Assembly (NCBI RefSeq): GCF_051132615.1
Contig: NZ_CP152375.1
Span: 744,001-808,000 of the forward strand
DNA: 64,000 nucleotides
DNA from: G051132615 sp051132615
GTDB taxonomy: Bacteria > Pseudomonadota > Gammaproteobacteria > Burkholderiales > Neisseriaceae
Direction of reading: 5' to 3'
The translations under genes and the position numbers were made by a program. Positions 16,674-25,565 of the stretch are shown here, in pieces. The first letter of the stretch is position 1. The number at the start of each line of letters is the position of its first letter. The notes below the pieces were generated by a model that saw only the letters and a list, made by a program, of their open reading frames with translations, did no database searches and was not told the DNA's origin.

Positions 16674-17882
16674 ATGCAAACAACAATGAACGCACCTTTA
16701 ATAAAAAGTACACCGACCAAAGCATATTGGTCAGCGATTTTTTCATTGTTTATGGGGGTGACAAGTTTGATTGCAGCAGAGTTTATCCCTGTTAGCCTGT
16801 TAACGCCCATCGCACAAGACCTCAATATTACAGAAGGCATGGCAGGTCAAACCGTCACTGTTGTGGGTATTTTTGCTGTAATAGCCAGCTTAACGCTGTC
16901 ACCTCTGACCAAAAACATGAATAGGCGATTCGTTCTATTAAGCTTATCGGTTTTACTGCTTATCTCAAATATACTGGTTGCTCTAGCCCCTAATTATGCG
17001 ACTCTTCTGATCGGTCGCAGTATTTTAGGCTTGTGTGTTGGTGGATTCTGGTCTATGGCGTCCGCAGTAACTTTACAACTGGTACCAGCAAAAGATGTGC
17101 CTAGAGCATTGAGTATTGTCTATGCTGGCGTTTCAGTTGCCACCATTATTTCATTACCCTTAGCCAGTTATCTTGGTCATATAATTGGTTGGCGTAATGT
17201 CTTTTTCTTATCAGCATTATTAGGTTTGATTGCGCTTATTTGGCAGTTTTTTTCCTTGCCTTCATTATCGGTACAAGAAGGCAGCTCGTTCAAAAACATG
17301 TTCCAACTCATGAAACAAAACTGGGTATTAATGGGTATTGGCGCCACTATTTTCAGCTACGGTGGTTACCATATATTTTTCACCTATCTGAGACCATTTT
17401 TAGAACACAATCTTGCCTTGCAATCAAACATATTAGCCACCGTATTACTGGTTTTTGGTATCGCCAATTGTCTAGGCACTTTTATTGCGGGTTTTTTATT
17501 GGGTAAATTATTTAGGGCAACAATGGTGACCATACACCTTATGCTTTTAGTATTGGCCATTCTTTTATACATCAACAACGGCAACCTGACTGTCAACATG
17601 ATACTGGTCATATTGTGGGGCTTTATATTTGGCTTTATCCCCGTTGGTTGGTCTACATGGATTACCCGTACCTTAGCAGATAAGGCTGAAATGGTTGGTG
17701 GGTTATCCGTTGCCGCCATTCAATTTTCTATTGGACTTGCTGCTGCCACGGGCGGGCTTATATTTGATCATTTTGGTACCCATGGCATTTTTCTTTGTGC
17801 CGCATTGATTTTTTTGTTTGCCATAGCGTTTATTAAAACGAGTTTTTCATTATTCGCCAAAGTAACAGGAAAGTTAGCCTAA
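16674..17882 (+). CDS. MFS efflux transporter, NepI/DHA1 type
   Basis: A 402-residue major facilitator protein with twelve predicted helices. It closely follows the NepI/SotB pattern: AEFIPVSLLTPIAQDLNITEG in helix 1, GRSILGLCVGGFW in helix 4, and IPVGWSTWITRTLADKAE near helix 9-10. NepI exports purine ribonucleosides, but substrate cannot be read from sequence. AAAGAGA precedes the ATG. It is the first gene after a divergent LysR regulator and is followed by two secreted hydrolases, which could form a degradation/export set. Confidence 0.85.
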   Translation: MQTTMNAPLIKSTPTKAYWSAIFSLFMGVTSLIAAEFIPVSLLTPIAQDLNITEGMAGQTVTVVGIFAVIASLTLSPLTKNMNRRFVLLSLSVLLLISNILVALAPNYATLLIGRSILGLCVGGFWSMASAVTLQLVPAKDVPRALSIVYAGVSVATIISLPLASYLGHIIGWRNVFFLSALLGLIALIWQFFSLPSLSVQEGSSFKNMFQLMKQNWVLMGIGATIFSYGGYHIFFTYLRPFLEHNLALQSNILATVLLVFGIANCLGTFIAGFLLGKLFRATMVTIHLMLLVLAILLYINNGNLTVNMILVILWGFIFGFIPVGWSTWITRTLADKAEMVGGLSVAAIQFSIGLAAATGGLIFDHFGTHGIFLCAALIFLFAIAFIKTSFSLFAKVTGKLA

Positions 17883-17976
17883 AGTCACAAGGCTCTTGTA
17901 AGAGCAAAATAAATTGCCTAATGGATACTTTGAGCAAAAAAGAAGCAAACACATATTTATTGTTAAAGGAGGTTAT

Positions 17977-19041
17977 ATGAAAAAGATGATGCATTTTTTA
18001 CAATTTAGGTCTGCCATCACCACATTGATTGGTGTAGTGGGTATTTTTTTATCAACATCAGCTATAGGTCAAGATATGTCTTACGGTGCAAATAATTTTT
18101 ATACAAGCAATCAAGTAACCGTACAAAAGGTTACCTTTAAAAACCAATACAATATGAAAGTGGTGGGTAATTTGTTTATACCTAAAGGGTTAAACCAAAA
18201 TATCAAACACCCAGCAATCATAGTAGGTCACCCAATGGGAGCAGTAAAAGAGCAAAGTGCTAACCTGTATGCCACAAAAATGGCTGAACAAGGCTTTGTA
18301 ACATTGTCTATTGATTTATCATTCTGGGGCGAAAGCGAAGGACAACCTCGTAACAGCGTGTCACCCGACATTTATGCTGAAGATTTTAGCGCAGCAGTTG
18401 ATTTTCTGGGAACAAGGCCATTTATTGACAGAAATAATATTGGTGTTATTGGTATTTGTGGTAGTGGCAGCTTTGCCATCAGTGCCGCAAAAATTGACCC
18501 ACGTTTAAAAGCCATTGCCACCGTCAGCATGTACGATATGGGTGCCGCCAATCGCAATGCGCTCAACCATTCTTTAACGCTTGAGCAAAGAAAAAACATC
18601 ATTGCTGATGCAGCACAACAACGCTATGTTGAATTTACAGGGGGTCAAACCAAGTACACCAGTGGCACGGTACATGAAATTAATGAGCATTCAAACCCAA
18701 TTGAGCGTGAGTTCTATGATTTTTATCGTACCCCAAGAGGCGAATTCACCCCAAAAAGTTCCTCTCAACAATTAACCACACACCCAACATTAAGCAGCAA
18801 TGTTAAATTTATGAACTTTTATCCATTTAATGATATTGAAACCATTTCTCCTCGTCCAATGTTGTTTATTGCGGGTGAAAAGGCACACTCAATTGAATTT
18901 AGTGAAGATGCCTACAAACGTGCTGCTGAACCAAAAGAATTATATATTATACCTAATGCAGGTCATGTCGACCTTTATGACCGTGTTGACCTGATTCCAT
19001 TTAATAAGCTTGATGCATTTTTTAAACAATACTTGCAATAA
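17977..19041 (+). CDS. Secreted alpha/beta hydrolase with a cysteine nucleophile
   Basis: A 354-residue protein with a signal peptide (residues 1-27) and an alpha/beta hydrolase fold. The nucleophile elbow reads GICGSG, putting Cys where Ser normally sits, as in dienelactone hydrolases and YcjY-type proteins. The acid probably lies in the GEKAHSIEFSEDA region, and the histidine in NAGHVDLYD. AAAGGAGG at 17965-17972 fixes the ATG at 17977; the frame is open upstream to 17914. It lies 94 bases after the MFS gene and is followed by a terminator. Confidence 0.82.
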   Translation: MKKMMHFLQFRSAITTLIGVVGIFLSTSAIGQDMSYGANNFYTSNQVTVQKVTFKNQYNMKVVGNLFIPKGLNQNIKHPAIIVGHPMGAVKEQSANLYATKMAEQGFVTLSIDLSFWGESEGQPRNSVSPDIYAEDFSAAVDFLGTRPFIDRNNIGVIGICGSGSFAISAAKIDPRLKAIATVSMYDMGAANRNALNHSLTLEQRKNIIADAAQQRYVEFTGGQTKYTSGTVHEINEHSNPIEREFYDFYRTPRGEFTPKSSSQQLTTHPTLSSNVKFMNFYPFNDIETISPRPMLFIAGEKAHSIEFSEDAYKRAAEPKELYIIPNAGHVDLYDRVDLIPFNKLDAFFKQYLQ

Positions 19042-19066
19042 AATACCACTTTAACCCAAAAAATTC

Positions 19067-19095
19067 GGGGATATTGACCAGATATCCCCTTCTTT
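19067..19095 (+). terminator. Intrinsic terminator after the Cys-hydrolase gene
   Basis: GGGGATAT (19067-19074) pairs with ATATCCCC (19082-19089), followed by TTCTTT. It separates this gene from the esterase gene, which begins at 19141 with its own ribosome binding site. Confidence 0.65.
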
Positions 19096-19140
19096 ATCAT
19101 TATCCGTAATAGTTCACAAACAAAGGGGAAAGAAAGAAAA

Positions 19141-20178
19141 ATGAAAAAATATTGCCTAATAATATTGGCTGTTTTTTGGGGATCTTATGCTTATGCTCAA
19201 CAAGTTTCTATACACAGTTTCCCAACTCCAGACACAGTCAGTCCTGAAATAAAGCCATTGGTTGCGGGTCAACCCACACCTTTTTGGCATGATCGCCCAC
19301 AAACCTCTGCTGAATGGAAAACATGGGTCAATCAAATTGCCCAAACAAGCATGAAACAATTACCCCATTTACAAAAAAAAATGCAGGTTTCTGTCGAACC
19401 CACCATGCTTGGCGATGTCCCCAGCTTTTTAATCACACCCAAACAAATACGCCCCGAAAACAGCAATCGCATTCTGATCCATTTTCATGGTGGTGGTTAT
19501 GTACTGAACCCTGGTCAAGCAGGTACAGATGAAGCCATTATGATGGCAGGTTACGGTCAAATCAAAGTCATTTCTATTGATTACCGCATGCCACCAGACT
19601 TTCCCTTCCCTGCAGCAATTGATGATGCTCTAGTCGCATATCGTGAAATCCTGAAACAATATCCTCCAGAAAACATCGGTGTTTTTGGCACCTCTACTGG
19701 TGGCGGCATCACACTAGCCTTGATGCTGCAAGCAAAAGCTCAAGGTCTACCTTTACCCGCAGCTATTGCCGTTGGCACACCATGGACCGATATGAGTAAA
19801 ACTGGAGACTCGTATTTTACCCATGAAGGGATAGATAACGTACTGGTCAGTTATGATGGTTGGTTGGGTGAAGCCGCAAAACTCTATGCCAATGGACAAC
19901 CGCTCAAAAACCCGCTGTTATCCCCCATTTATGGTGATGTAAAAGGGCTTCCGCCAACCTTGCTCGTGACAGGCACACGGGATCTATTTTTAAGTAACAC
20001 CGTAAGAATGCACTTAAAATTACGAGAAGAAGGCGTGATTGCAGACTTACTTGTGTTTGAAGGGTTATCACATGCTCAATATTTAATGAACAGCGACGCA
20101 CCTGAAACAAAAAGATACTTCCATGAGTGTAGCCAGCTTTTTAACCGCTATCTGGCCAACAAAAAGATCAATAGATGA
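19141..20178 (+). CDS. Secreted esterase of the hormone-sensitive-lipase family
   Basis: A 345-residue alpha/beta hydrolase with a signal peptide ending near AYAQ (residue 20). It has the HGGG oxyanion-hole motif (HFHGGGYVL) and the nucleophile elbow GTSTGG, followed by a D in GTRDLFL and a His in GLSHAQYL. This set defines the HSL/acetyl-esterase group, which hydrolyses short-chain esters. Its position after a second secreted hydrolase and an MFS pump suggests action on the same or a related compound. Confidence 0.85.
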   Translation: MKKYCLIILAVFWGSYAYAQQVSIHSFPTPDTVSPEIKPLVAGQPTPFWHDRPQTSAEWKTWVNQIAQTSMKQLPHLQKKMQVSVEPTMLGDVPSFLITPKQIRPENSNRILIHFHGGGYVLNPGQAGTDEAIMMAGYGQIKVISIDYRMPPDFPFPAAIDDALVAYREILKQYPPENIGVFGTSTGGGITLALMLQAKAQGLPLPAAIAVGTPWTDMSKTGDSYFTHEGIDNVLVSYDGWLGEAAKLYANGQPLKNPLLSPIYGDVKGLPPTLLVTGTRDLFLSNTVRMHLKLREEGVIADLLVFEGLSHAQYLMNSDAPETKRYFHECSQLFNRYLANKKINR

Positions 20179-20369
20179 TCACCTTAAGCACTTTGTTTGA
20201 GTAAAAGCTTATGATGTCTAAACCAGAATAATAAAGCATTGCTACTGAATAGATTTAGCGCTGTTATTTGTAGCAATGCTCAATCAATTTATTGTTTGAC
20301 TCTACTATATAATCAATATCGCATCAAATATTGAGCGAATAAATTAAGCATAAACTAAGGTTATCAACC

Positions 20370-20849
20370 ATGAAACGATTATTCACCATACTATTATCAA
20401 TTGCTCTTCTGTTGAATATAGAAGCCTGCCATTCAAGCAATGATTTTCCATCAGAACCTACTTCAACAATACCAGAAAATCAGGCAAAACCAGAGAACAT
20501 GAACATTCAAATTACAGTAGGCTCTGCTACGTTTACAGCAACACTAGAAGATAATCAAACAACAAAAGCTTTTAAACAAATGCTCCCCATGACGATCAAT
20601 ATGCGAGACGTAAATCAGAATGAAAAGTGCCATGACTTACCAACATCACTGCCTAAAAATGCCTCTAATCCAAAAACGATTCAAAAAGGTGATCTTATGC
20701 TTTGGGGATCAGATACCGTTGTGCTTTTTTATAAAACATTTACAACACCATATAGTTATACACGACTAGGCTCGATTCATAACCCATCAGGGTTAGAACA
20801 TGCCTTAGGTGCAGGAAATGTAATGATCACTTTTGAGTTAAAACCATAA
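20370..20849 (+). CDS. Lipoprotein with a cyclophilin-like domain
   Basis: A 159-residue protein. The lipobox LNIEAC (Cys 20) marks a lipoprotein. Residues 45-158 follow the pattern of the cyclophilin-like fold family (strand ITVGSATFTATLEDNQTTKAFKQMLP, then KGDLMLWGSDTVVLFYK and a C-terminal MITFEL strand). This domain is unrelated in catalysis to true prolyl isomerases and often occurs in small lipoproteins of unknown role. TAAGG precedes the ATG. Confidence 0.78.
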   Translation: MKRLFTILLSIALLLNIEACHSSNDFPSEPTSTIPENQAKPENMNIQITVGSATFTATLEDNQTTKAFKQMLPMTINMRDVNQNEKCHDLPTSLPKNASNPKTIQKGDLMLWGSDTVVLFYKTFTTPYSYTRLGSIHNPSGLEHALGAGNVMITFELKP

Positions 20850-20924
20850 TATTTTTTCTATATTTATTGTTTAGAAATAAACACAAAATATACAATTGAT
20901 GGTGCATACTGTCATTTTTCAGAT

Positions 20925-21122
20925 ATGAATAGTTATGATGAAGAAGAGCATTTTGAGGGCGTTCAATTTTCTATAGGTTATCCACCAACTGATGAAGATG
21001 AAATTATAGTTAGTGAAGAAACTTGCTATCACTATGTTAAATTAGCTTGTGAGAAATATCTAAAATTCCATCCAGAAGATAAAAAGATAATAAATGAGTT
21101 ACTGAAAAAAATGCCTTTATAA
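20925..21122 (+). CDS. Small acidic protein, possible CdiI-type immunity fragment
   Basis: A 65-residue acidic protein with a central GYPPTDEDEIIVSEE and a helical end (YVKLACEKYLKFHPEDKK). It resembles orphan immunity proteins of ribonuclease toxins in pattern; this is a memory-level match only. The frame stays open upstream of the first ATG back to about 20850 and encodes plausible residues (NKYTIDGAYCHFSD) with no ATG, so the true start may be non-ATG (TTG near 20868) or lost. It follows the lipoprotein gene, with no toxin beside it. Confidence 0.5.
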   Translation: MNSYDEEEHFEGVQFSIGYPPTDEDEIIVSEETCYHYVKLACEKYLKFHPEDKKIINELLKKMPL

Positions 21123-21181
21123 TTAAAATCTAAAATGTAATTCTAGTTTCCCCAACTTTACTTCAATAATGACTATCTTAC

Positions 21182-21218
21182 TTTTTTGCTATTTAAATTT
21201 AATTTAAATAGCAAAAAA
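21182..21218. terminator. Bidirectional terminator, 17-bp stem
   Basis: TTTTTTGCTATTTAAAT (21182-21198) is perfectly complementary to 21202-21218 with a three-base loop. It ends in T or A runs on both strands and lies between the small plus-strand gene ending at 21122 and the minus-strand VOC gene ending at 21299. Confidence 0.7.
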
Positions 21219-21298
21219 TAAACTTTCTCCAAATGCCAACTTCAATGTTCTGAAACACATCTCCTCACTAAGAATTCACTTCGCTAATCAAGACTGCT

Positions 21299-21652
21299 CT
21301 ACATTTCTTGGACGAACATCACGGTGTTTCCGGCTGGATCGTTGACTTGCGCAAGCTTTATGAATCCTAGATCCTGTGTTTCGCTAGCGATAACACCAGC
21401 ATCTTGACAAATTGCCCTCTGTGCTTCGATATTGTGGACACCGCAAACTACAAATGATTTACCTGCAAGGCTTGGTTCAGGAGCAACCGACACTTGAATC
21501 CAAGCATTTTCTGCCAACTGCCATTCGGCGATTCCCTCATCAGGTGTAACATCTGGCTTACGTCCAAGCCATTTGGAATACCATTCAACAGCTCCGTTGA
21601 AATCATTCACGTGAAGAACAGAGACTACACTCGTAAAGTTATTATTCAACAT
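21299..21652 (-). CDS. VOC-superfamily (glyoxalase/bleomycin-resistance-like) protein
   Basis: A 117-residue single VOC module pair. The N-terminal VVSVLHVNDFNGAVEWYSKWLGRKPD is the family signature, and it ends with the typical DPAGNTVMFVQ strand. Such proteins are dioxygenases, isomerases or drug-binding proteins; no specific function can be assigned. Its sequence looks slightly more GC-rich than its neighbours and it sits beside a decayed transposase, so it may have been acquired. Confidence 0.82.
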   Translation of the reverse strand: MLNNNFTSVVSVLHVNDFNGAVEWYSKWLGRKPDVTPDEGIAEWQLAENAWIQVSVAPEPSLAGKSFVVCGVHNIEAQRAICQDAGVIASETQDLGFIKLAQVNDPAGNTVMFVQEM

Positions 21653-21798
21653 TTCCTTATTTTCCTTATCAAATTAAAATATCCGTTTTTTGAACTTGTA
21701 GGCTCAAAATTATTGTTAGCTCAAATATTAAATACAAAAAAATTTAATTTCAGTTCCCAATTGAAAAAAATTGAAACTATTCGAGGGTTTTCAAGATA

Positions 21799-22110
21799 GT
21801 TGTCGCCCCAGATTAGTTTATACGGCCTGTTTTCCCGCTCTGGATTGAGCATGACGTTATTCAGCCATTGCCAGTTTCACGACTGCACTAACCAACGTGT
21901 CGGATTGGAGCCTCTCGCCGCTTGATAGACCTTCTCTCGTTGGGACAACAACGCCTTATCCTCACCTATATGTCGCTGTAAAAGCGTCACATATCCCATC
22001 AAACAACAATATGTGTGCTTTAGGACAAACTCTGAAGACGGATTATCAGAAGTGATAATAGTAATGACCTGCTGACTGATGGTTAATATCCAAGTCTATT
22101 TGTGATACTT
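21799..22110 (-). pseudogene. Decayed IS3-family transposase, C-terminal part
   Basis: Reading the minus strand gives a frame with TSDNP, then QRHIGEDKALLSQREKVYQA, ARGSNPTRW, and NWQWLNNVMLNPERE. That is the end of the integrase-core transposase of IS3-type elements (the SDNP active-site region followed directly by the xQRHxGED tail). There is one in-frame TGA at the residue after LVQS, and the part between SDNP and the QRH segment is too short, implying an internal deletion. No upstream orfA and no inverted-repeat ends are visible, so the element is dead. Confidence 0.65.
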
Positions 22111-22267
22111 TCGTTGTAACTCTGATATCCAATGCAAACATAACGCTACTTATTATTCAGCTTCTCGCTCTTAACCGACGACTGTCAGCTTAAAAAAAGA
22201 GTTAAACCAAGCCAGTAATATAAAAATACTTACCCTTATGAAAGCTCTATATTTACAGATTCCCTAA

Positions 22268-22930
22268 TTAGTCTTCCCTGTTAACAATCTGTTTGACCTG
22301 TCTTGGTGTAATTTCCATAATCTTCGCAATAGTTTCTACATCAACCCCTTTATCAAGCAAAGCGTTAGCAAGCATCTTTGTCTGTTCCTGAGCAGCTTTA
22401 GTTTTATCTTTCTCTGACTTCAGTTTTTCTCTAGCAATTGCTTTCTCTTCCTTGCGAATTTGCTCCACAACTTGATAAGTGGGCACATACTTTAAGCTTT
22501 TCTCCAACTCATCCATAATACCGTTAGATTTAAAACTCGAATAAGAAAGAGGGGTAATAATCAAATGGTCAACAAGTTCGATATTTAAAATACGTCCTAC
22601 TTGAATTAAGCGATCGGTTACCTCTTTATCTGCATCGGATGGTTTTAAGCCACCAGATGGGTGATTGTGTACCGCAATAACACGAGAGGCGTTTTTCATC
22701 ACCGCCACACGAAACACATTCATCGGTTCCACATCAACCGATTTAAATGTGCCCAACGCAATCAGTTCGATATAAAGGATATAGCCTGCCTGATTCATGC
22801 CAATAATCCAAAAATGTTCTTTTTCTTGGTCTATTTTGTTTTCACGTAATAAAATGCGTTGCATGATGCCATACACATCGTCCGTACCTTCTATATAACG
22901 TTTATCATTTTTGGCAAGTTTTATATCCAT
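22268..22930 (-). CDS. RadC/JAB-domain protein with a helix-turn-helix tail
   Basis: A 220-residue protein. Residues 20-130 form the RadC-type JAB metalloprotease-like domain with the metal motif HNHPSGGLKPSDAD. A charged helical segment (residues 150-185, rich in Lys, Glu and Gln) follows, and the end (VDVETIAKIMEITPRQVKQIV) looks like a helix-turn-helix. The N-terminal helix-hairpin-helix part of standard RadC is absent. Short RadC proteins of this type are typical of mobile elements and defence islands. Next to a dead IS and near the tRNA-Gly island. Confidence 0.82.
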   Translation of the reverse strand: MDIKLAKNDKRYIEGTDDVYGIMQRILLRENKIDQEKEHFWIIGMNQAGYILYIELIALGTFKSVDVEPMNVFRVAVMKNASRVIAVHNHPSGGLKPSDADKEVTDRLIQVGRILNIELVDHLIITPLSYSSFKSNGIMDELEKSLKYVPTYQVVEQIRKEEKAIAREKLKSEKDKTKAAQEQTKMLANALLDKGVDVETIAKIMEITPRQVKQIVNRED

Positions 22931-23001
22931 GAATATACTCTTAAACTATTTGGTTTCTCATTAGTGTAGCATAATTTAGTTGCTTTTAAACTTTGCTTAA
23001 A

Positions 23002-23340
23002 CTATCTGTCTACATTAAATGTGGTCACTTTTTCGGCGGGTATCCAACCTTTTTTAGCTTGTTGCTCATCTTGAACATAAAGCCAAGCACCATATACACC
23101 AAGCACATCTAAAGGCATATTGGCATCAATATCCAATTCAGTTGGGTTGTAATCAATCAGTAAGCAGTTTTGCTCATCTAAAAGATATTTATAGACATAA
23201 GCCTCATGCCCTTGAATATCACAAGGGTACCAGTCTTGCGCTTCTTGATCATCACCTTTAATTTGAACTGGTACTCCTTTGGGAAAGGTTGGAAAAATAC
23301 CATAATTTTGGTGTGCGGTTGTGGTTATGGCTTTTAGCAT
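23002..23340 (-). CDS. SH3-like domain protein
   Basis: A 112-residue protein made of two similar SH3-like beta segments; the second ends GWIPAEKVTTF, a typical bacterial SH3 closing motif, and the first has a matching YVYKYLL. No signal peptide is seen. It lies 71 bases downstream of the RadC-like start on the same strand. Function unknown; small SH3 proteins sometimes accompany toxin or repair loci. Confidence 0.6.
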   Translation of the reverse strand: MLKAITTTAHQNYGIFPTFPKGVPVQIKGDDQEAQDWYPCDIQGHEAYVYKYLLDEQNCLLIDYNPTELDIDANMPLDVLGVYGAWLYVQDEQQAKKGWIPAEKVTTFNVDR

Positions 23341-23672
23341 AATCTACCCCTAATAACGAATTAACACATAACATAAACCACTCTAAACGGTATGTCCACA
23401 ATAGTGACTAATAATAGGAATGCTCATCAACAATAATATCTATTATTTTACGATATTCAAAATATTTACACTGTCCATTTAAAAACGGTCACTTTCCCTC
23501 TGTTCTGCTTCAAATTAAATATATTTTTGACTGCATAAACAGAATTAGAGGCTTTAAGTCATGATTTTTTTTGATTCATTACAAAAAACCTATCAAAACA
23601 ATACTTGAAATTCTACTTATTTCTGCAATATAAAGGTAAACTTTGGCGCGTCTAGTTAAGAAATAATATATT
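23341..23672. other. Intergenic stretch without a visible gene
   Basis: About 330 AT-rich bases between the divergent SH3-like gene and the interrupted repeat protein. I see no reading frame of interest and no strong hairpin. It presumably holds both promoters. Confidence 0.5.
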
Positions 23673-24383
23673 GTGTTTAAAAAAATATTTTTATCTACGT
23701 TGTTTCTGTTATCTTTTGCTGCTTCAGCCAACGATATAGCAGATATTGATGAAACATCAGAACAAATTGTTGCCTATTTTGCTGGAGGGGGCACCCTTGT
23801 TGAGGCTGATGAAAAACCGCTTATTTATAGAAAAATATTAAAAAATTACCCAGATGGCAGCCACCTTATTCAAGACTTTTATATTAAAGACAGCTATGTG
23901 ATGGATTTGCTCCGTGTTTGTAAAGAAGATTTGTCATCTACACATGAAATTAAATACACTGACCCATACAGAGTGAACAACGTCTCACTACAAATATTAG
24001 ACATTGTACCCAATGAAGGCGCAAAAATTCAATGGGATGCTAGAGGGTTTAAATCTGGGATTGTTCATTATCATAATGGTAAAAAACATGGCGTTGAAAC
24101 ATCTTGGCATTCAAAAGAACAAAAGAAGGAGGAGTTGAATTATATTAATGGAAAACGAGAAGGTACACATATTGTTTAGCATGACAATGGACAAAAACAC
24201 CAACAAGGACAATATTTAAATGATCATCCAGATGGTTTCTGGGAAAGATGGAACAAAGATGGCCTGTTAATAAAACAGATGTTATTTGAAGATGGCATTC
24301 TACTGGAAAAAATCAATTATGATCAAAATGGACAAATCTCTGATCATGTATTTGCTGATGAATTATATGAGAGCTATTTTTAA
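23673..24383 (+). pseudogene. Exported MORN/YwqK-like repeat protein interrupted by an amber codon
   Basis: A frame of 236 codons starting at GTG 23673 with a signal peptide (MFKKIFLSTLFLLSFAASA). A C-terminal repeat region (VHYHNGKKHGVETSW, LNYINGKREG, HDNGQKHQQGQYLNDHPDGFW, DGLLIKQ) is of the YwqK/MORN type. A TAG at 24177-24179 cuts the frame after THIV, yet the same frame continues with clear repeat sequence to TAA at 24381-24383. One base change (TGG or TAT to TAG) would explain it. Without readthrough the product is 168 residues and lacks its last repeats. Confidence 0.7.
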
Positions 24384-24764
24384 CTCAATAAGTAAATAGT
24401 ATTACGCATCATAAAATAGCCTTGATCAGCCATAGGAACGAATATTAATTAGCTCCACTTTCTCTTGTTTTACATGATCATTCATGTTCTATCGCCCAAC
24501 TATTTAGTGCGTGCTTAGGTTCTTTTCTCTTTTCACATAGACAGTAATATCTGACTCTATTATTTTTTTATAAAACAAAAAGGATAAAATTTCAATTAAG
24601 TACTTTTTTAATTATTTGCTTATATAATTGTGAAATGTCTTCATCTATTCTATTCCCATAAATCTCAATTTTTACCAATCCAAATTCTATCTGACCAAAT
24701 TTATCAAACTATATACCAAATATAAAATATTAAAAATTTATAATAAAACCACAAAGAAACACCT

Positions 24765-24857
24765 ATGAGATACAAATATATCAGTGGTTTATTGATTATT
24801 TTTGCTTTCATTTTAAGTATTATGAACTGGCAAAGAAATAATCAATACAAAAACTAA
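24765..24857 (+). CDS. Possible 30-residue membrane peptide
   Basis: ATG at 24765 opens a 30-codon frame with one hydrophobic helix (SGLLIIFAFILSIMN) flanked by basic residues and preceded by AAAGAAA. Small single-helix peptides of this kind can be toxins or regulators. There is no other support. The rest of the 24384-25003 gap is AT-rich and shows nothing further. Confidence 0.3.
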   Translation: MRYKYISGLLIIFAFILSIMNWQRNNQYKN

Positions 24858-25003
24858 AAGGTAAACTCAAGCGATTGTCAGCCCTACTCTCAGTGCTGAT
24901 TTATGTTTTATTGAATCAAATTTATACCCCATTCTATAAAAGAAATATTTCCTGCTGAAGATAAAAAATATGCTGTATTTTCTATAACAGTATTGAAAAA
25001 TCT

Positions 25004-25456
25004 TTATTTTTTTATAATGACATTTCTATGACAATCTTGTGGTGTTATTAACATTCCAGTGCTTGACTGCACTCTTATGATATTCAGGGGCTTACTATTT
25101 TTAGTATCCACTAATATGGACAATTTTTCTCCTACCTCAAACATATACTTTTCTCCCCATTGACGAAAAACCACAATAATAGGAAAAAGATCGCGCCCTT
25201 TTTCTGTTAAAGCATATTCCTTATAAGCACTCCCATCTGATGCGGGAAGTATTTCCAATAAACCTAATGAAGTTAATGATTTTAATCGTACCGATAAAAT
25301 ATTTTTAGCCAATCCCAAGTTTTTTTGGAACTCACCAAAACGTTTAATACCATCAAATGCATCACGAATAATCATCAATGTCCATTTATCCCCAATCACC
25401 TCTAATGCTCTGGCAACAGGGCATTCACTTAATTCAACTTGTTTTTTTTGTGTCAT
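25004..25456 (-). CDS. HxlR-family transcriptional regulator
   Basis: A 150-residue HxlR winged-helix protein. The conserved opening CPVARALEVIGDKWTLMIIRDAFDGIKRFGEF is complete, with the N-terminal cysteine (Cys 12) that senses electrophiles in several members. It is divergent from an MFS exporter (25566), and the intergenic region has two direct repeats, the usual binding form for this family. It probably represses the pump until an electrophile or drug is present. Confidence 0.9.
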   Translation of the reverse strand: MTQKKQVELSECPVARALEVIGDKWTLMIIRDAFDGIKRFGEFQKNLGLAKNILSVRLKSLTSLGLLEILPASDGSAYKEYALTEKGRDLFPIIVVFRQWGEKYMFEVGEKLSILVDTKNSKPLNIIRVQSSTGMLITPQDCHRNVIIKK

Positions 25457-25492
25457 GAATCATATCCCTTAAATTGTTACGCATCAAAAGTA

Positions 25493-25551
25493 GTTGCATT
25501 TTAAAACCAATTTAAGTAATAATCAACAAAGTGGTTTCATTTTAAAACCAA
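25493..25551 (+). promoter_or_regulatory. Direct-repeat operator for the HxlR regulator
   Basis: GTTGCATTTTAAAACCAA (25493-25510) and GTTTCATTTTAAAACCAA (25534-25551) agree at 17 of 18 positions, 41 bases apart. They lie just before the MFS start. HxlR of Bacillus subtilis is known to bind two direct repeats. Confidence 0.6.
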
Positions 25552-25565
25552 AAATCAAGGAACAT

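Noticed and set aside
21826..21845. CCAGAGCGGGAAAAC-like sequence similar to the tRNA-Gly end
   Set aside because: It is coding sequence of the decayed transposase (NPEREN) and differs from the attachment core; taken as coincidence.
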